From assembly GCA_028023455.1 (NCBI GenBank), contig JAQFVV010000324.1, positions 124,001 through 188,000 on the forward strand: 64,000 bases of DNA, in the 5' to 3' direction. Positions 34,574 to 44,842 of this stretch are shown here, piece by piece (the first letter of the stretch is position 1; each line of letters begins with the position of its first letter). The notes below the pieces were generated by a model that was given only the letters and a program-made list of their open reading frames with translations, did no database searches and had not been told where the DNA came from. This DNA is from Epiperipatus broadwayi. Lineage: Eukaryota > Onychophora > Udeonychophora > Euonychophora > Peripatidae. The position numbers were made by a program, and so were the translations under genes.

Positions 34574-35860
34574 CTATTGTAACGGACCGCAAAAACCCTT
34601 TAGCATGTACATCCAGAGCCTTCTCTACTTACTGGTCCTATTACGACTCGAGGTTCTTCATCAGTGTAGACAATTAACTCTGCTCAAGGATGGATTTAAA
34701 TAGGATGGCAATAATATGACCTCTATATAGATCCTTAATGGCTATTGAAATATATTAAAAATCTGTATACATGTATAAGACTAGCTGTGATTTAAATATT
34801 AAAATATCAATTGAAATAAAAATTATAAAATTATAGTGTATAATGTACAATAAAATATCAATTATTTTAAATATGAAATTATATTACTAGATGTACAATT
34901 ATCATTTTATTTATGTCCTTTAAATGTATCTCAAGGTTATGTCCACGAATTGATAATTTGTGTTTTGTAGATATAATTCATTAATAAACAGTTATTCATG
35001 CAAACAAGAAAATGTATTTATATAAAATTACTTATTAGTAAGTCTAATTAATATTTAATGTTAACATATTAAATGTCTAATTAAAATGTATATGTGTAAA
35101 ATCTTCCCTTTTGTCTTTTAAGTCATTGTCCATTTAATGTGTCCAATATGTTAATATTTTATTTACAAACATAAAAAAATATCTATGCATACCTTGAGTT
35201 GTGTATTTGAATCTCTCTTCCCTTATATAAATTTAAATAAATGGGTTCTTTTTTAAAAAAAAATGTTTTCTGCAAATGAATAACAGGGTGAGAAAACTTG
35301 TAACTCAACTCTCAGTATACACTAAAAAAATACAAAATTTAAAACATTTATAAGCATTAATTGAAATCTTGGACTTCTTTAATACAATAGCAGGTTAAAT
35401 TTTTAAGAGTGGCTTCAGTGCTCTTAGCAGATAGTGTCTTTCTTTTATTCATGCATATTAAATCATATTAAACATTCCAAGCATTAACAATTCCCACGAC
35501 GAAATCGAATTCCTGGGCTTTTGATTTTATAGCCATTGCCTTTCCAATTCCATCTCCAGATCATTCCATGCTGATTTAAACATTAAATATACCAATGAAT
35601 ATTATACTCCACCACCTGCCAATGACACCAAGGAGATATAAAGATCCCATGACACTTAATTAGCAAAATTGCATCATTAAATTTATGTACACACGTATAA
35701 ATTGTTAAATATAAATATTTTTCCAAGGTTTGCATTATAATATAAAAAACAAATGCTATTTCTATGCAGTTTTTATTTATATATATATATGAGATGCATG
35801 ATAAAGTTTTTACTTTAAAAGTAATATAAATTAGTGTTAACCCTTTTCTCGCCTCTTACG

Positions 35861-36075
35861 AGGCCTCTCGTCAACAGCTGACGTCACTCTAATTTTGTTA
35901 TTTTTAATGCTAGAATATTCGTTTGACAGTTATTGATTAGGTTTTTAAAAGTTCTGTAAGATGGTGCCCTCTTCCGAAAAATCAATAAAACTGCATTTAA
36001 AGCTAAACAAAGAAAGAAGCTTGTCGGTGATTGGCTGTCAGCCGGCTCTCAGCCGAAAAAGACATTCTGATTGGC
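35861..36075 (+). promoter_or_regulatory. Promoter-like motif cluster inside the TTAA element
   Basis: A perfect palindromic CRE, TGACGTCA, lies at 35879-35886 overlapping CAGCTG (E-box), and GATTGGCTG (inverted CCAAT box) occurs twice, near 36030 and 36070. The cluster precedes or overlaps a small frame. Motif matches are direct observations; promoter function is an inference. Confidence 0.3.
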
Positions 36076-36113
36076 TGGAACGAACAAAGAAACCGCCTGA
36101 TCAAAGAAAATAA
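35961..36113 (+). CDS. Small 50-codon frame inside the TTAA element
   Basis: ATG at 35961 to TAA at 36111, beginning MVPSSEKSIKLHLKL and ending TKKPPDQRK, basic, no recognised domain. It sits just after the CRE and uses the most GC-rich part of the element. It may be a remnant of a transposase N-terminus or chance. Confidence 0.2.
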   Translation: MVPSSEKSIKLHLKLNKERSLSVIGCQPALSRKRHSDWLERTKKPPDQRK

Positions 36114-36763
36114 AGAAAAACACTGAGATTTTCATTTTGAATGTGATTTAAGGTTTAAAAAAAGTATATTCTGGGAAATTAAAATCATTTTCACAGGGTA
36201 TACTAAAAAAAACAAAATTATTTTTGAAAAATATTGAAGATTTTAGTAAAAATATTTAAGATTTAGCAAAAAGAAATCTTTACTTTTCCATAACGTAAAA
36301 TTGAAAACAAGCATTTACATCAGCATTTTTTTGTTTATACGTTCGCTTTTAATTTGCCGAAATTGAATATTTTATAATAAATAAATAGCAATTTCTTTTT
36401 GAAAGAACTTTCATTCACTTTCATAGCCTGAAAAATTATTAATATACTTTTTATAAACGTATCTGAGTTGAATTTAATATTATAGGCAAATATGTTTTAA
36501 CAATAGGCTTTGTCTTCAGTTTGTGAGTTGGCCAATTAAAAGATTTGATTTTTACCTCATACAACCAATAATATAATTAGCGGTTTAAGGGTTAATAAAA
36601 TTCTATTTCATTATTAGTTGGCTTTATCTTTTACAAAAAACATTTTACAGTAATTATATTTTTGACAACGATAAATAAATATGAAGCTCTTAGAATTTAT
36701 TTGAATGAACGAAAGTTCATCACTTAAACAATGTCTTTTTTCCTTTTTTAAAATATTTTACAG

Positions 36764-37285
36764 TAATAAATAATAGTTAAGATTTTACTTCATTAATGCT
36801 TAAATAAATTAATATATATGTGCTCTGTGCACAGTTAGACCAAAACTAACATTGCCACCAGAGTAGCTCAACACTGATACCTTTACAATAAAAGCAAAGT
36901 ATGAAGGTAATTCAATTTTTGTCGAACACAAAAGAAACTCTGGACATGCTTTTCTACCTACCACAGCCAGTGTCATTTGCTCTGAAACAAATGACACCAA
37001 ATGTAAAGTTAGGGAAGCTTACTTCATTGTGGCTGACCCATCGGCAATCAACAGAAGAGAGGCCTGCTATTCCCTATCTCGTAAATGGTCCACGTAACAT
37101 CTGCATATAAATTTGCATAAAATTTGCATAGTTTTACAGTTATTAGCAGAATAACTCACCATGAATATGGGACTGTAGACTGTCCCGAAAGCGCTTGGCA
37201 GTAAAAAAAAAAAAAAAAAATTTTGACAATTTATTAATAGCTTCATTAACTGTGCGCAGAGCACATATATATACTAATAAATAAT
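36764..37285. mobile_element. 500-bp insertion with 11-bp target duplication and internal inverted repeats
   Basis: TAATAAATAAT at 36764-36774 recurs at 37275-37285; the right LTR has it once. Inside, ATATATATGTGCTCTGTGCACAGTTA-type sequence near 36813-36838 is inverted, with one change, near 37246-37271, forming about 25-bp terminal inverted repeats. About 36 bp separates the left copy from the target repeat. A run of about 18 A is at 37203. No transposase. The superfamily is unclear because an 11-bp duplication is atypical. Confidence 0.65.
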
Positions 37286-37808
37286 GAAATTCCAAATATT
37301 AAACAGTTTTTTTAATAATGAAAAAAAATCATAATAACTAATATAATAACAATTAAAATATTTTTATTCTACAACTTTACTTTCACGTACTCCATTTGAA
37401 CAAAAACCAACCAACAACTAAAAATTCCTGTTGCTTAGTTTTTTCCATGTTCCAAAATCAACAAAGGTTTACTCTTTTTTCTTTCTTTTAAACAAAAGAA
37501 ACTTGGTTAATAAAATTTAATATCAGATATTTTCTTTATTATTTTTGTCACGTCATAATTTAAAATCTTAAACATTCATGTATAAAGGTGTGTATGTATA
37601 TATTTTATTCTACATTTACTAAAAAAATAAATTAATTCATTCCTTTATGAATGTATGGTTATGTTTATATATATGTGTGTGTGTATGTCTCCAAATATCT
37701 AAAAAATTATGTTTTAAAAGTTGGCTGCCTATTTAATCTTTATACATGTTATCCCAAAACATCAGTTACTTATTATTATTTTTTATAAGGATTGGACATC
37801 ACCTTACA

Positions 37809-37826
37809 TTTTCCCCACCCTTAGAA
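37809..37826 (-). promoter_or_regulatory. Polypurine tract of the LTR retrotransposon
   Basis: Minus strand reads AAGGGTGGGGAAAA directly against the LTR start TGTAAGG. This is the expected primer for plus-strand DNA synthesis. Confidence 0.8.
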
Positions 37827-38620
37827 GGTTAAAATTTAGACCATTGTCAAAATTTTAGCACATAAACAAAGGTTTGGATGGTTATCGTGTTGGATAATTT
37901 TATTCTTTTTAAATAGGGAGAGTTCTAATGCTTTCTTACTTGTATTAATTTATTCATTAATATACAATAGCTGAAACACACAGGCTTATATATACCTGTG
38001 TCTAATTACATTTATTTATTTATATATATATATCTCATGTTTGTTAGATTCTTAACCTTATCTCTTTCATCTTATCATTGAATTGCTGTCATCATTAACA
38101 TTGTTTCTATTATCTTTACTAGAATTACTGACTCTATGTTGGTTGAATATCCTGAATTCAACTGGTTAAGTGTCTCTGTTCCAGAAAGCATGTATTTGGG
38201 TTTGTCAGCCTATATCCTGCTTCCTGGGAGTCTTATTGGATTTGTATAAGAGCTGAATGAAATATGGAATACCCACATTGTATGAGTCAATTCCCACATC
38301 TCTTCCGATTCTAAAATATCTCAATAAAATGTTTCAACATTAATTTGAGTGTATCCTCATCACACCTACCTACTCTAGCCATTTACTTACGAACAATGCT
38401 ATCTTTCTCATTACAATATACTTGCATATACCCATTTACATTTTTTTTATAAACTCTTCTTTCACCTACTTTAATCATGATCATCTGTTTATGAATAACT
38501 AAGCTTCTGTATTTGGCAATTCTTCTTGACAACCAATGTATGGCTTCAATATCCAAGCATTATAACTTCCTTTTATTTCTCCCTCAATATTTAACCAAAA
38601 TGCATTTGGGCCAGCTTGTT
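37827..38620 (-). other. 3' non-coding part of the LTR element interior
   Basis: Lies between the integrase end and the polypurine tract. No frame; may contain a decayed env-like or untranslated region. Nothing recognised. Confidence 0.4.
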
Positions 38621-38941
38621 TCACAATAGCATATGGTCCAGCATATTGTTGACAAAATTTATGATAAACATTATCCATGGTTTACTTGGATTATGTGTTC
38701 TCACAAAAACCTTGTCTCCAATCTTAAAGTGATGTCTACTTTTCTTTCCCTTTTTATTTCTAAAATTAGATTTATTAATTAACTGTTGGTGAGCCATTTG
38801 AATTTTAGTTTTTATGTCATAGTGATGACATTCAATTGGAGGCTGGTATTTTACAAATAATGAAGGAATAGGTTGCTTAAAATGTAGTTGGATATGTGCA
38901 AATCCATTAGATTCATTTGCACCCCAATTAATGAAATTCAC
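38621..38941 (-). pseudogene. Integrase C-terminal region
   Basis: A 106-codon frame containing FHLQ-like GFAHIQLHFKQPIP, then KIGDKVFVRTHNPSKPW. The GD-V-V-R segment is the SH3-like DNA-binding part typical after Ty3 integrase cores. Separated from the catalytic core by a stop and frameshift around 38941-39101. Confidence 0.7.
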
Positions 38942-39100
38942 TACTCATTCTGTCTGCTTCACCCACCCCCTATGCTCATCCTTTAGATAAGTCCTGAACA
39001 ATCATCCCAGCTCCTGCATTATGTGTTTGCAAGAGTTTGATTTTGGATTTCTAATGGAAGTGAGCATGTGTTTGATTTGTAGTTTCTTCACCCATCTTTT

Positions 39101-39540
39101 TTATTTCTTAAATAGGAAAGGTGTTCCATGGTCTGACAAAATAGTTTTAGGCTTTCCTATCTTGGAGAATTGAAGAGTGTCTAATACACTGATTGTGTGT
39201 CTGGTATTAGCCTGGGGTATAGGGTAAGCAGAGACACCTTTTGAAAAGAGATCATAGGCAACCAAGAGATACCTTTGCTTATTGAATGGAGGTAATGGTC
39301 CATAATAATCGATCACCAGGATCTCATTTGGTCTTTCAGGAATTATAGATTTTAATGCCTCACTATAATTTTGGTTTACTGGCTTAGCTTTTAGGCATAC
39401 TAGATAATCCTGAAGTGTTCTCAAGATATCTTTATACATGCCTGGCCAGTAAAACCAAGTTTTCATAGTAGCCAGTAAATCCAAGTTTTCATAGTATGTT
39501 CTGTATTATGGGCACCGTAGTGTCCATACAAACAGTGAAT
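39101..39540 (-). pseudogene. Integrase zinc and catalytic core region
   Basis: The frame at 39484-39101 (127 codons) has WFYWPGMYKDI, a broken zinc knuckle (CLKAK where CxxCK is usual), LVIDYYGPLPP with the first catalytic Asp, and ILSDHGTPF with the second. Just upstream, HYGAHNTEHT keeps the zinc His residues in another frame. A 26-bp tandem duplication (39445-39470 and 39471-39496) lies between them and causes the frameshift. The third acidic residue is not in an open frame. Confidence 0.8.
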
Positions 39541-39590
39541 ATACTTTATGAGTGGGGCACATAAAATTATAGGTATCATTACCTTCCACT

Positions 39591-40040
39591 CTACAGTATT
39601 TGAATAATTTGATAGAACAGAACCTGATTTTCTATCTTATAAAGTGTAAGATTCTTGGGCACATTTAAAACTTCTTCAAATTGTAATTTGGGTAACCTTT
39701 CCAACTCATTCTCTACATTACTATTGATTATTAAGTCGACATTTGTAATATAGGCATCTTCTACAGATAGATGGTTTTGATCTGACTGACATGAATTCTG
39801 ACTAAGTATTTCAGCTACTATGTTCTCGGATCCTTTGCAATAACTCATAGTGTAATTAAATTCCTGCAACAGCAGACTCCACCTAACTAGGTGACTGTTG
39901 GTCAAATAGCTGTGATTCAGGAATTCGAGGCTTTTATGGTCTGTGACTACTATCACTTCAGATCCAAGAAGCATCTGTTGAAACTTCTGGAAGGCCCACA
40001 CTATAGCTAGTGCCTCCTTCTCAGTTACTGTATAATTCAA
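39591..40040 (-). pseudogene. RNase H domain
   Basis: 149 codons with YTVTEKEALAIVWAFQKFQQ, VVTDHKSLEFL and the GSENIVAEILSQNS tail (usual form N-xxADxLSR; the Asp is Glu here). This domain degrades the RNA of the RNA-DNA hybrid. The frame is open but its link to RT at 40041-40234 is broken by stops or a shift. Confidence 0.85.
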
Positions 40041-40234
40041 CTCCGACCTTTCAGGAGACTGGTAAAGTACAGGATGCCTGGTTGACCATCCTCCTGGATT
40101 TGGGATAATGTTATCCCTAACCCGAAACCACTACTTTCAGTTTGAATACAAATGATTTATCAAAATCAGGAAAAGCCAAAATTGTTTGGTGTAAAAACCC
40201 TGTTTTGATATTTTCAAATTCCCTCTCCTGTTCT

Positions 40235-40960
40235 TCAGTCCAATTCCATTTCTTCTTTCCTGATTAATTTCAATAAAGGTTCCATGTGGTCAACAAATGT
40301 TTTGTATAAACGATGGTAAAAATTACACAAACCTAAGAATGACTGAATTTGCTTTTTGTTAGTAGGCCTAGGAAAGTTTTGAATGGTGGAGATCTTATCT
40401 GGATGAGGTCTTATCCCATTACAACCTATGATATGACCTAAGAAGACTACCTGATCAGATGCTAGGGTACTTTTCTTGAAGTTGATTTTTATTCCTTTGT
40501 GAAAGCACTCCTGGAAAAATGTAGTGAGTTGTTGAAGATTTTCTTCAATGGTGGACGATGTGATAATCACATCATCCACATAAATGGTTATGATTCACTC
40601 AATCTCAGGAGACAGAGTCTTATCTATACATCTAATTAGACCAGCACCACTATTGATCAACCCAAATGGCATCCTACTGAACTGATAGGTAAAACCTTCA
40701 TACCGAAAAGCAGTATACTGGTGATCATCAGGATGAAGCTCAATCTGCCAACAGCTGGAAGTCAGATTGAAGGTAGAAAATACCTTCTTGTTTTCAAATC
40801 TCATGAACAACTCATGAATGGGCAGTGGAATATTTCTGTCTGAACAGTAATTTTGTTTAGCTGCCGAGCATCCAAACAAAATCTCACCGACCCATCTTTC
40901 TTCTTCACAGTTACAACTGGATTTCAGTAAGGTGAAGAGAATTTGGAAATGATCCCCCAA
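40235..40960 (-). pseudogene. Reverse transcriptase, one in-frame stop
   Basis: A single frame apart from a TGA at 40597-40595. Upstream part: FSTFNLTSSCWQIELHPDD (motif A, with Asn where the catalytic D of DL is expected), AFRYEGFTYQFSRMPFGL (motif B). Downstream of the stop: TIYVDDVIITS (motif C, intact YVDD), then FLGHIIGCNGIRPHP, LGLCNFYHR. The changed motif A Asp and the TGA each suggest loss of function. Confidence 0.85.
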
Positions 40961-41154
40961 TCCAGCATTTTGTTGATCTGTTTGGATATTTCCTGCGAAT
41001 ATTGGTACAGGATAGGATATGATCTGGATTGAAATGACTGGCCATTCTTCAATTTAATTCTCTGTTGGAATCCAACTGTATCTTCTGGAATCTCAGAAAA
41101 AATTGGGTTAAACTGATTAATTATAGATCATAACTCTCCTGCACTTTCGCTATC

Positions 41155-41373
41155 TTATAGATTGGACTCTGCGAGTTTAGGGTCTATAAGTGCTTCAGGA
41201 ATATTTGATACAACACAATCAACTTTAGGTAGACTATATCTTGGAAGCAATGTCATCTCCAAGACCTCATCATCAATCCTAATTATTTTATTGGAGAAAT
41301 CAATAATACAAGAGTGTAAGTGTAGAAAGTCTGCCCATAGTATGACATTATGGATCAAACCATTTAATATCAA
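41155..41373 (-). pseudogene. Protease to RT linker region
   Basis: 72 codons with ILWADFLHLHSCIIDFSNK, matching the G-DFL...IDF segment that follows the aspartic protease in Ty3 elements (ILG-DFL). Frame-shifted from the protease frame. Confidence 0.6.
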
Positions 41374-41415
41374 AAATACATGATAGAGGATTGCCTGACC
41401 AAACTTTATTTCAAT

Positions 41416-41745
41416 TCAAACTTGTTTCTGCACAAGCTTTGCCTTCCTATTGTTAGCCATGGTAACCTGTACAGATTTCAGGGGCAAGATTTTAACCTGG
41501 GGGTTCTTGTTCAGAACCTTCTGATATAGTTGGTCTGAAATGACAGAAATCTGGCTACCAGAGTCTAACAAAGCTTTAATCGGCAAATCCTCAAACAAAG
41601 CCTCTATCATGGGACAGCTCTGCAAAGCAAAGTTGGGTGCCTTGTCTTCACATGAACATGTCATATTGGTGATTTCTCCATCTATTATTCGTACCTTGTT
41701 CCTCATTATATTTTTGGTACCTTGAGGTAAGGAACTAATTCTCAA
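41416..41745 (-). pseudogene. Aspartic protease domain
   Basis: 109 codons. IKALLDSGSQISVISDQLY carries the D-S-G active site of retroviral-type aspartic proteases, which cut the polyprotein as dimers. Follows gag in Ty3 order. Confidence 0.8.
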
Positions 41746-41753
41746 GCACCTTT

Positions 41754-42083
41754 CTAGTTTAGTTCCTGCTTAGTTTTGGATGCATGATTACTGCATCCTG
41801 GTTTTGGGGAACCGTTTGGAGTACTAGGGAAATTTCTCAATGATTTGCCATTATTGAATCTATTCCTCTTGGGTGACCACATATTTGGTACATTGATTTG
41901 ATTGGCTTTCCCTTTCCAGTGTCTGGAATCATTGTTGTTTTTTCTCTTACGATAAAATAAGGCATTAACATTTTCCTCATCTTTCCTCCTCTCTGGTGTC
42001 CTGATGGATAAATTAGTATTATTCATATCCATACTGTTTAACAATTCAGCAACCTGCTCAATATTCCTAGCATTTGCACACAT
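41754..42083 (-). pseudogene. Gag C-terminal basic region
   Basis: 109 codons, basic and Asn-rich (TPERRKDEEN, WKGKANQ, PKRNRFNNGK). It is where a nucleocapsid is expected, but no CCHC zinc knuckle is visible; RNA binding may rely on basic residues or the knuckle has decayed. Confidence 0.6.
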
Positions 42084-42089
42084 CAGTGA

Positions 42090-43124
42090 TTACTCTATAC
42101 GTAAAGGTAAATTTCTTTTAACTATTTGGATGATTTCCATTTTCCTAAAGCAATATGTGTTAAAGTACGAGCTTGGTAACTTGTCGCCTAAAAAACTTTG
42201 TTTTTCACCAGGTGCAGAACTATATTTTTTTTGAAAAAGTTGGTACAGAATAGCTTCCTGTTTATATCTGTTCCAAAAATTTCTAACCCATAAAGTCTGG
42301 TAATCGTCAAATGTGGATGGGGTCTGGAATAATGACTCCCAACACATTAAAGCATTACCTTGGAGGTGACTATATGCGATTATAATTTTTTCACTTTCAG
42401 ACAAACTTCTATTCACCATAAAATAAAGCTTTAAGCTTCTCAACTGTTCAATTGGAGCTTCATTATTGAAACCTTTAAAAACTTTCAGTTTCACAACTTG
42501 GTTAATAGCATTTATATGCATGCTGGTTACATGAGTCTTATTCATTTCTTGTGTACTTATTTGTGGATTCATGAGGAGATGATTGACATCAGCTTGATAT
42601 TCATCTGGTTGTGCTTCATCTATATGAAATTCATGGAGGCTGTTTGCTTCAGGCATCATATGAGATTGAAAAGTGGATTCTTTATATGGGTCATTTGCTT
42701 CTTTTAAATCGCTAAAAGCTACTTTCAAATGTGCCACATCATGGTTCCAATCTTCCGAGTAGTTTTGGATCTTCTTTTCACTTCCTAATTGTGGTTTCAT
42801 ATGAATTGGTATCTTTGAGTTAATTTGGGACTTATCCTTCAATGACCGTTGCTTCATGGCTTCATCTAAACTATCAATTTGACTCTGGGTTTCAATGGTG
42901 CTCTCCATAAGTTTTTCTAATGTTGTTTTGCATAACAGAGCATCTATTTCCATAGAAAATATCTTATGTCCAAGCTGTTGTAAATGGTGATTCACAGCTT
43001 GCATTATTTTCTCTTGATCCCCATTTTCTGCACTTTGTTTAATCTGGAGTTGGCCTAATTCCATCTGTATGGCTTCCAAATCTCCTTGAACTTCTTTCTT
43101 GTGATTTTCTTGACTCTGCCTCAT
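42090..43124 (-). pseudogene. Gag capsid region
   Basis: 344 codons. The first third is a probable coiled coil (QGDLEAIQMELGQLQIKQ). The last third contains LKVFKGFNNEAPIEQL, YSHLQGNALMCWESL and an aromatic segment ending NRYKQ, the pattern of the retrotransposon Gag capsid (F-G...FL, A-xL-G-A--W). Upstream and downstream frames are shifted. Confidence 0.75.
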
Positions 43125-43269
43125 TTCTTCTTTAGTGTATTCCTGGGCTTGATGTACCTCCTTAATATTGTTATCAATTTGGATGGTAATGCTTTTTTTA
43201 AACCCAGTAAATCGCTCTTGACACCTGCAAGTTCACTCCATCTATATTTATTTTCATCTTTTCTACATT

Positions 43270-43896
43270 TCACTTTAATTCCATACTACTGTTATGCACT
43301 TTATTGATCTCTGAAAATAACTGCTCCATGGCTGTAGAAAATTTCATTTCAATGCCACTAATTCTTTTCTTAACCTCCTCATCCAAGTTGTCAATATCAG
43401 CCTTAGTTATCATGTTGCTTACTTCAGCCTTGATTATACCTATCTGACAACTCATGGCATATATCTGACCATTCATATCAGCCTTGACTGTATCTATCTG
43501 ACCACTCATGCTATCCATCTGACCACTCATGGCATCCATCTGACCATTCATGTCAGTCTTGACTATATCTATCTGACCACTCATGCTATCCATCCGACCA
43601 TTCATCTGACCACTCATGGCATCCATCCGACCATTCATGTCAGCCTTGACTATATGTATCTGACCACTTATGCTATCCATCCGACCATTCATCTGACCAC
43701 TCATGCTATCCATTCTACCATTCATGTCATTCATCTGACTACTCATGCTATCCATCCAACCCAATAATGTTTGGAGCATCTGCATCATGGCTCCACTATC
43801 TTCTGTAACTTGTGTTAGTCCAATTCCAGGTGATTGAACAGACTGTTCATTTGAGTGTCCTTGAATTTGAGATATCATTTGTTTTTCCTCTTGCAT
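43270..43896 (-). pseudogene. Gag N-terminal repeat-rich coiled coil
   Basis: 208 codons. The central 110 residues are an array of units such as MNGRMDSMSGQM and spaced variants with IDIVKTDMNGQ, i.e. 7- and 11-residue Met-Asn-Gly-Gln motifs repeated about a dozen times. Heptad-like hydrophobic spacing (M, I, V) suggests an elongated coiled coil. The DNA repeats are recent enough to be visible at nucleotide level (43440-43760). Unusual for Ty3 gag. Confidence 0.75.
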
Positions 43897-44072
43897 TGAA
43901 AAAGAATGCTCATCTCAACCATTGCCTGCCCCCTCCTGGACACATTTATGTCTACTGATCCTACTTGTTCCATATTAGAATCATGCTCAGCTTCATTGCC
44001 ACTAACATACTGTGGCTTTACATTTAACTCTATATTCATATCTGATAAATACCTCCCACTTCTGAGAAGCAT
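43875..44072 (-). pseudogene. Probable Gag start segment
   Basis: 65 codons beginning MLLRSGRYLSDMN. The first ATG downstream of the 5' LTR that opens a sizeable frame; overlaps the next frame by 22 bp, implying a frameshift. Short LRSG-type starts are common in invertebrate Ty3 gag. Confidence 0.5.
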
Positions 44073-44842
44073 ACAAAATAAACTAATACTTTTCTTTAAA
44101 ATATCTACTCTATGGCAAAATTATTTCTTTTTATATAATATTTTATAATATGTCATAGGATCTCCTACCAACTTGTGTCATCTCATGTGATTTTGGTTAC
44201 CTTAAATATTTTACACATCATTGATATTAATGCCGGTTTTATATATTTTGCCCTTTATCTGCCTCACTTGCCTATTCTTATTAGATTCTTGATCATCTAT
44301 TTAGTTTTGGTCTCTATTTATCCATACTTTCACTCAGAGTTATTTGAACTTATTGTTGATTGACTAAGTTAATTATACCATTAAGTTGCCACACCATTTA
44401 ATCCATAGGGTTATATAACATATAGTCTATTAAGTGATTAACTAAAATATGATGTATCAGGTTATACTGAAATTATGAACAATTTCTCATAAATTCAATT
44501 TATGTCACACTAAAAATATACAGTAAAATATGATAGACTTAACTCTTTAAAGCTCAACACATTGGGTATCAAGATGTAATAGACATAACTATTCACATGC
44601 AGTGAATCTAAGTAGTCAAGCTTACCACATTGCATGCCAAAAATGTAAAAGACAATAAACTAGAATGAATTTAATAATTGGCTATTATGAATGTGATGTG
44701 ATAATCAACTTTCATTAAGTATATATGCTGATGTACCTATTATTCAGGCTTCACTGTTGATGCTGTCAAAAATGTAACAGTATGTAGTTTGTATCTGTGA
44801 TGAACTTAAATTTTCAGGCCCAAAATGTTGTGTGCCAAAATA
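44073..44842 (-). other. 5' leader of the LTR element with recurring ATGTAA-GACA motif
   Basis: Non-coding. Variants of ATGTAATAGACA recur near 44526, 44571, 44643, 44769 and at the LTR edge (44843). A candidate primer binding site, TGGCACACAACATTTTGG on the minus strand about 5 bases from the LTR, does not look like a standard tRNA 3' end, so the primer is uncertain. Confidence 0.4.

Larger units (their letters stand above)
35837..36595. mobile_element. piggyBac-like non-autonomous insertion in the LTR
   Basis: The left LTR has GTGTTAA, then 751 bp, then TTAA, where the right LTR has a single GTGTTAATAAAATTC (46256 region). TTAA duplication with element ends CCCTT and AAGGG is the piggyBac superfamily signature. 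Ends extend imperfectly (CCCTTTTCTCGCC; complement of the other end CCCTTAAACCGCT). The interior is richer in G/C and CpG than its surroundings and encodes no transposase, so it would need one in trans. Confidence 0.8.
34578..37808 (-). repeat. 3' LTR (left), with two nested insertions
   Basis: Matches 44843-46962 closely. It lacks about 135 bp present at 45055-45195 in the other LTR and has two additional blocks, 35841-36595 and 36775-37285. Removing these leaves about 2.0 kb. The frame at 34503-34703 and those at 36809-37264 are not genes. Confidence 0.9.

Noticed and set aside
34590-34700. 66-codon frame at the start of the left LTR
   Set aside because: Lies across the LTR edge, is not kept open in the other LTR and has no domain.
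42498-42707. Plus-strand frames within the gag and pol region (also 41162-41383, 41540-41725, 42004-42234, 43086-43307, 43906-44148)
   Set aside because: Antisense to recognised Ty3 coding sequence; Phe/Ile-rich translations without family features.
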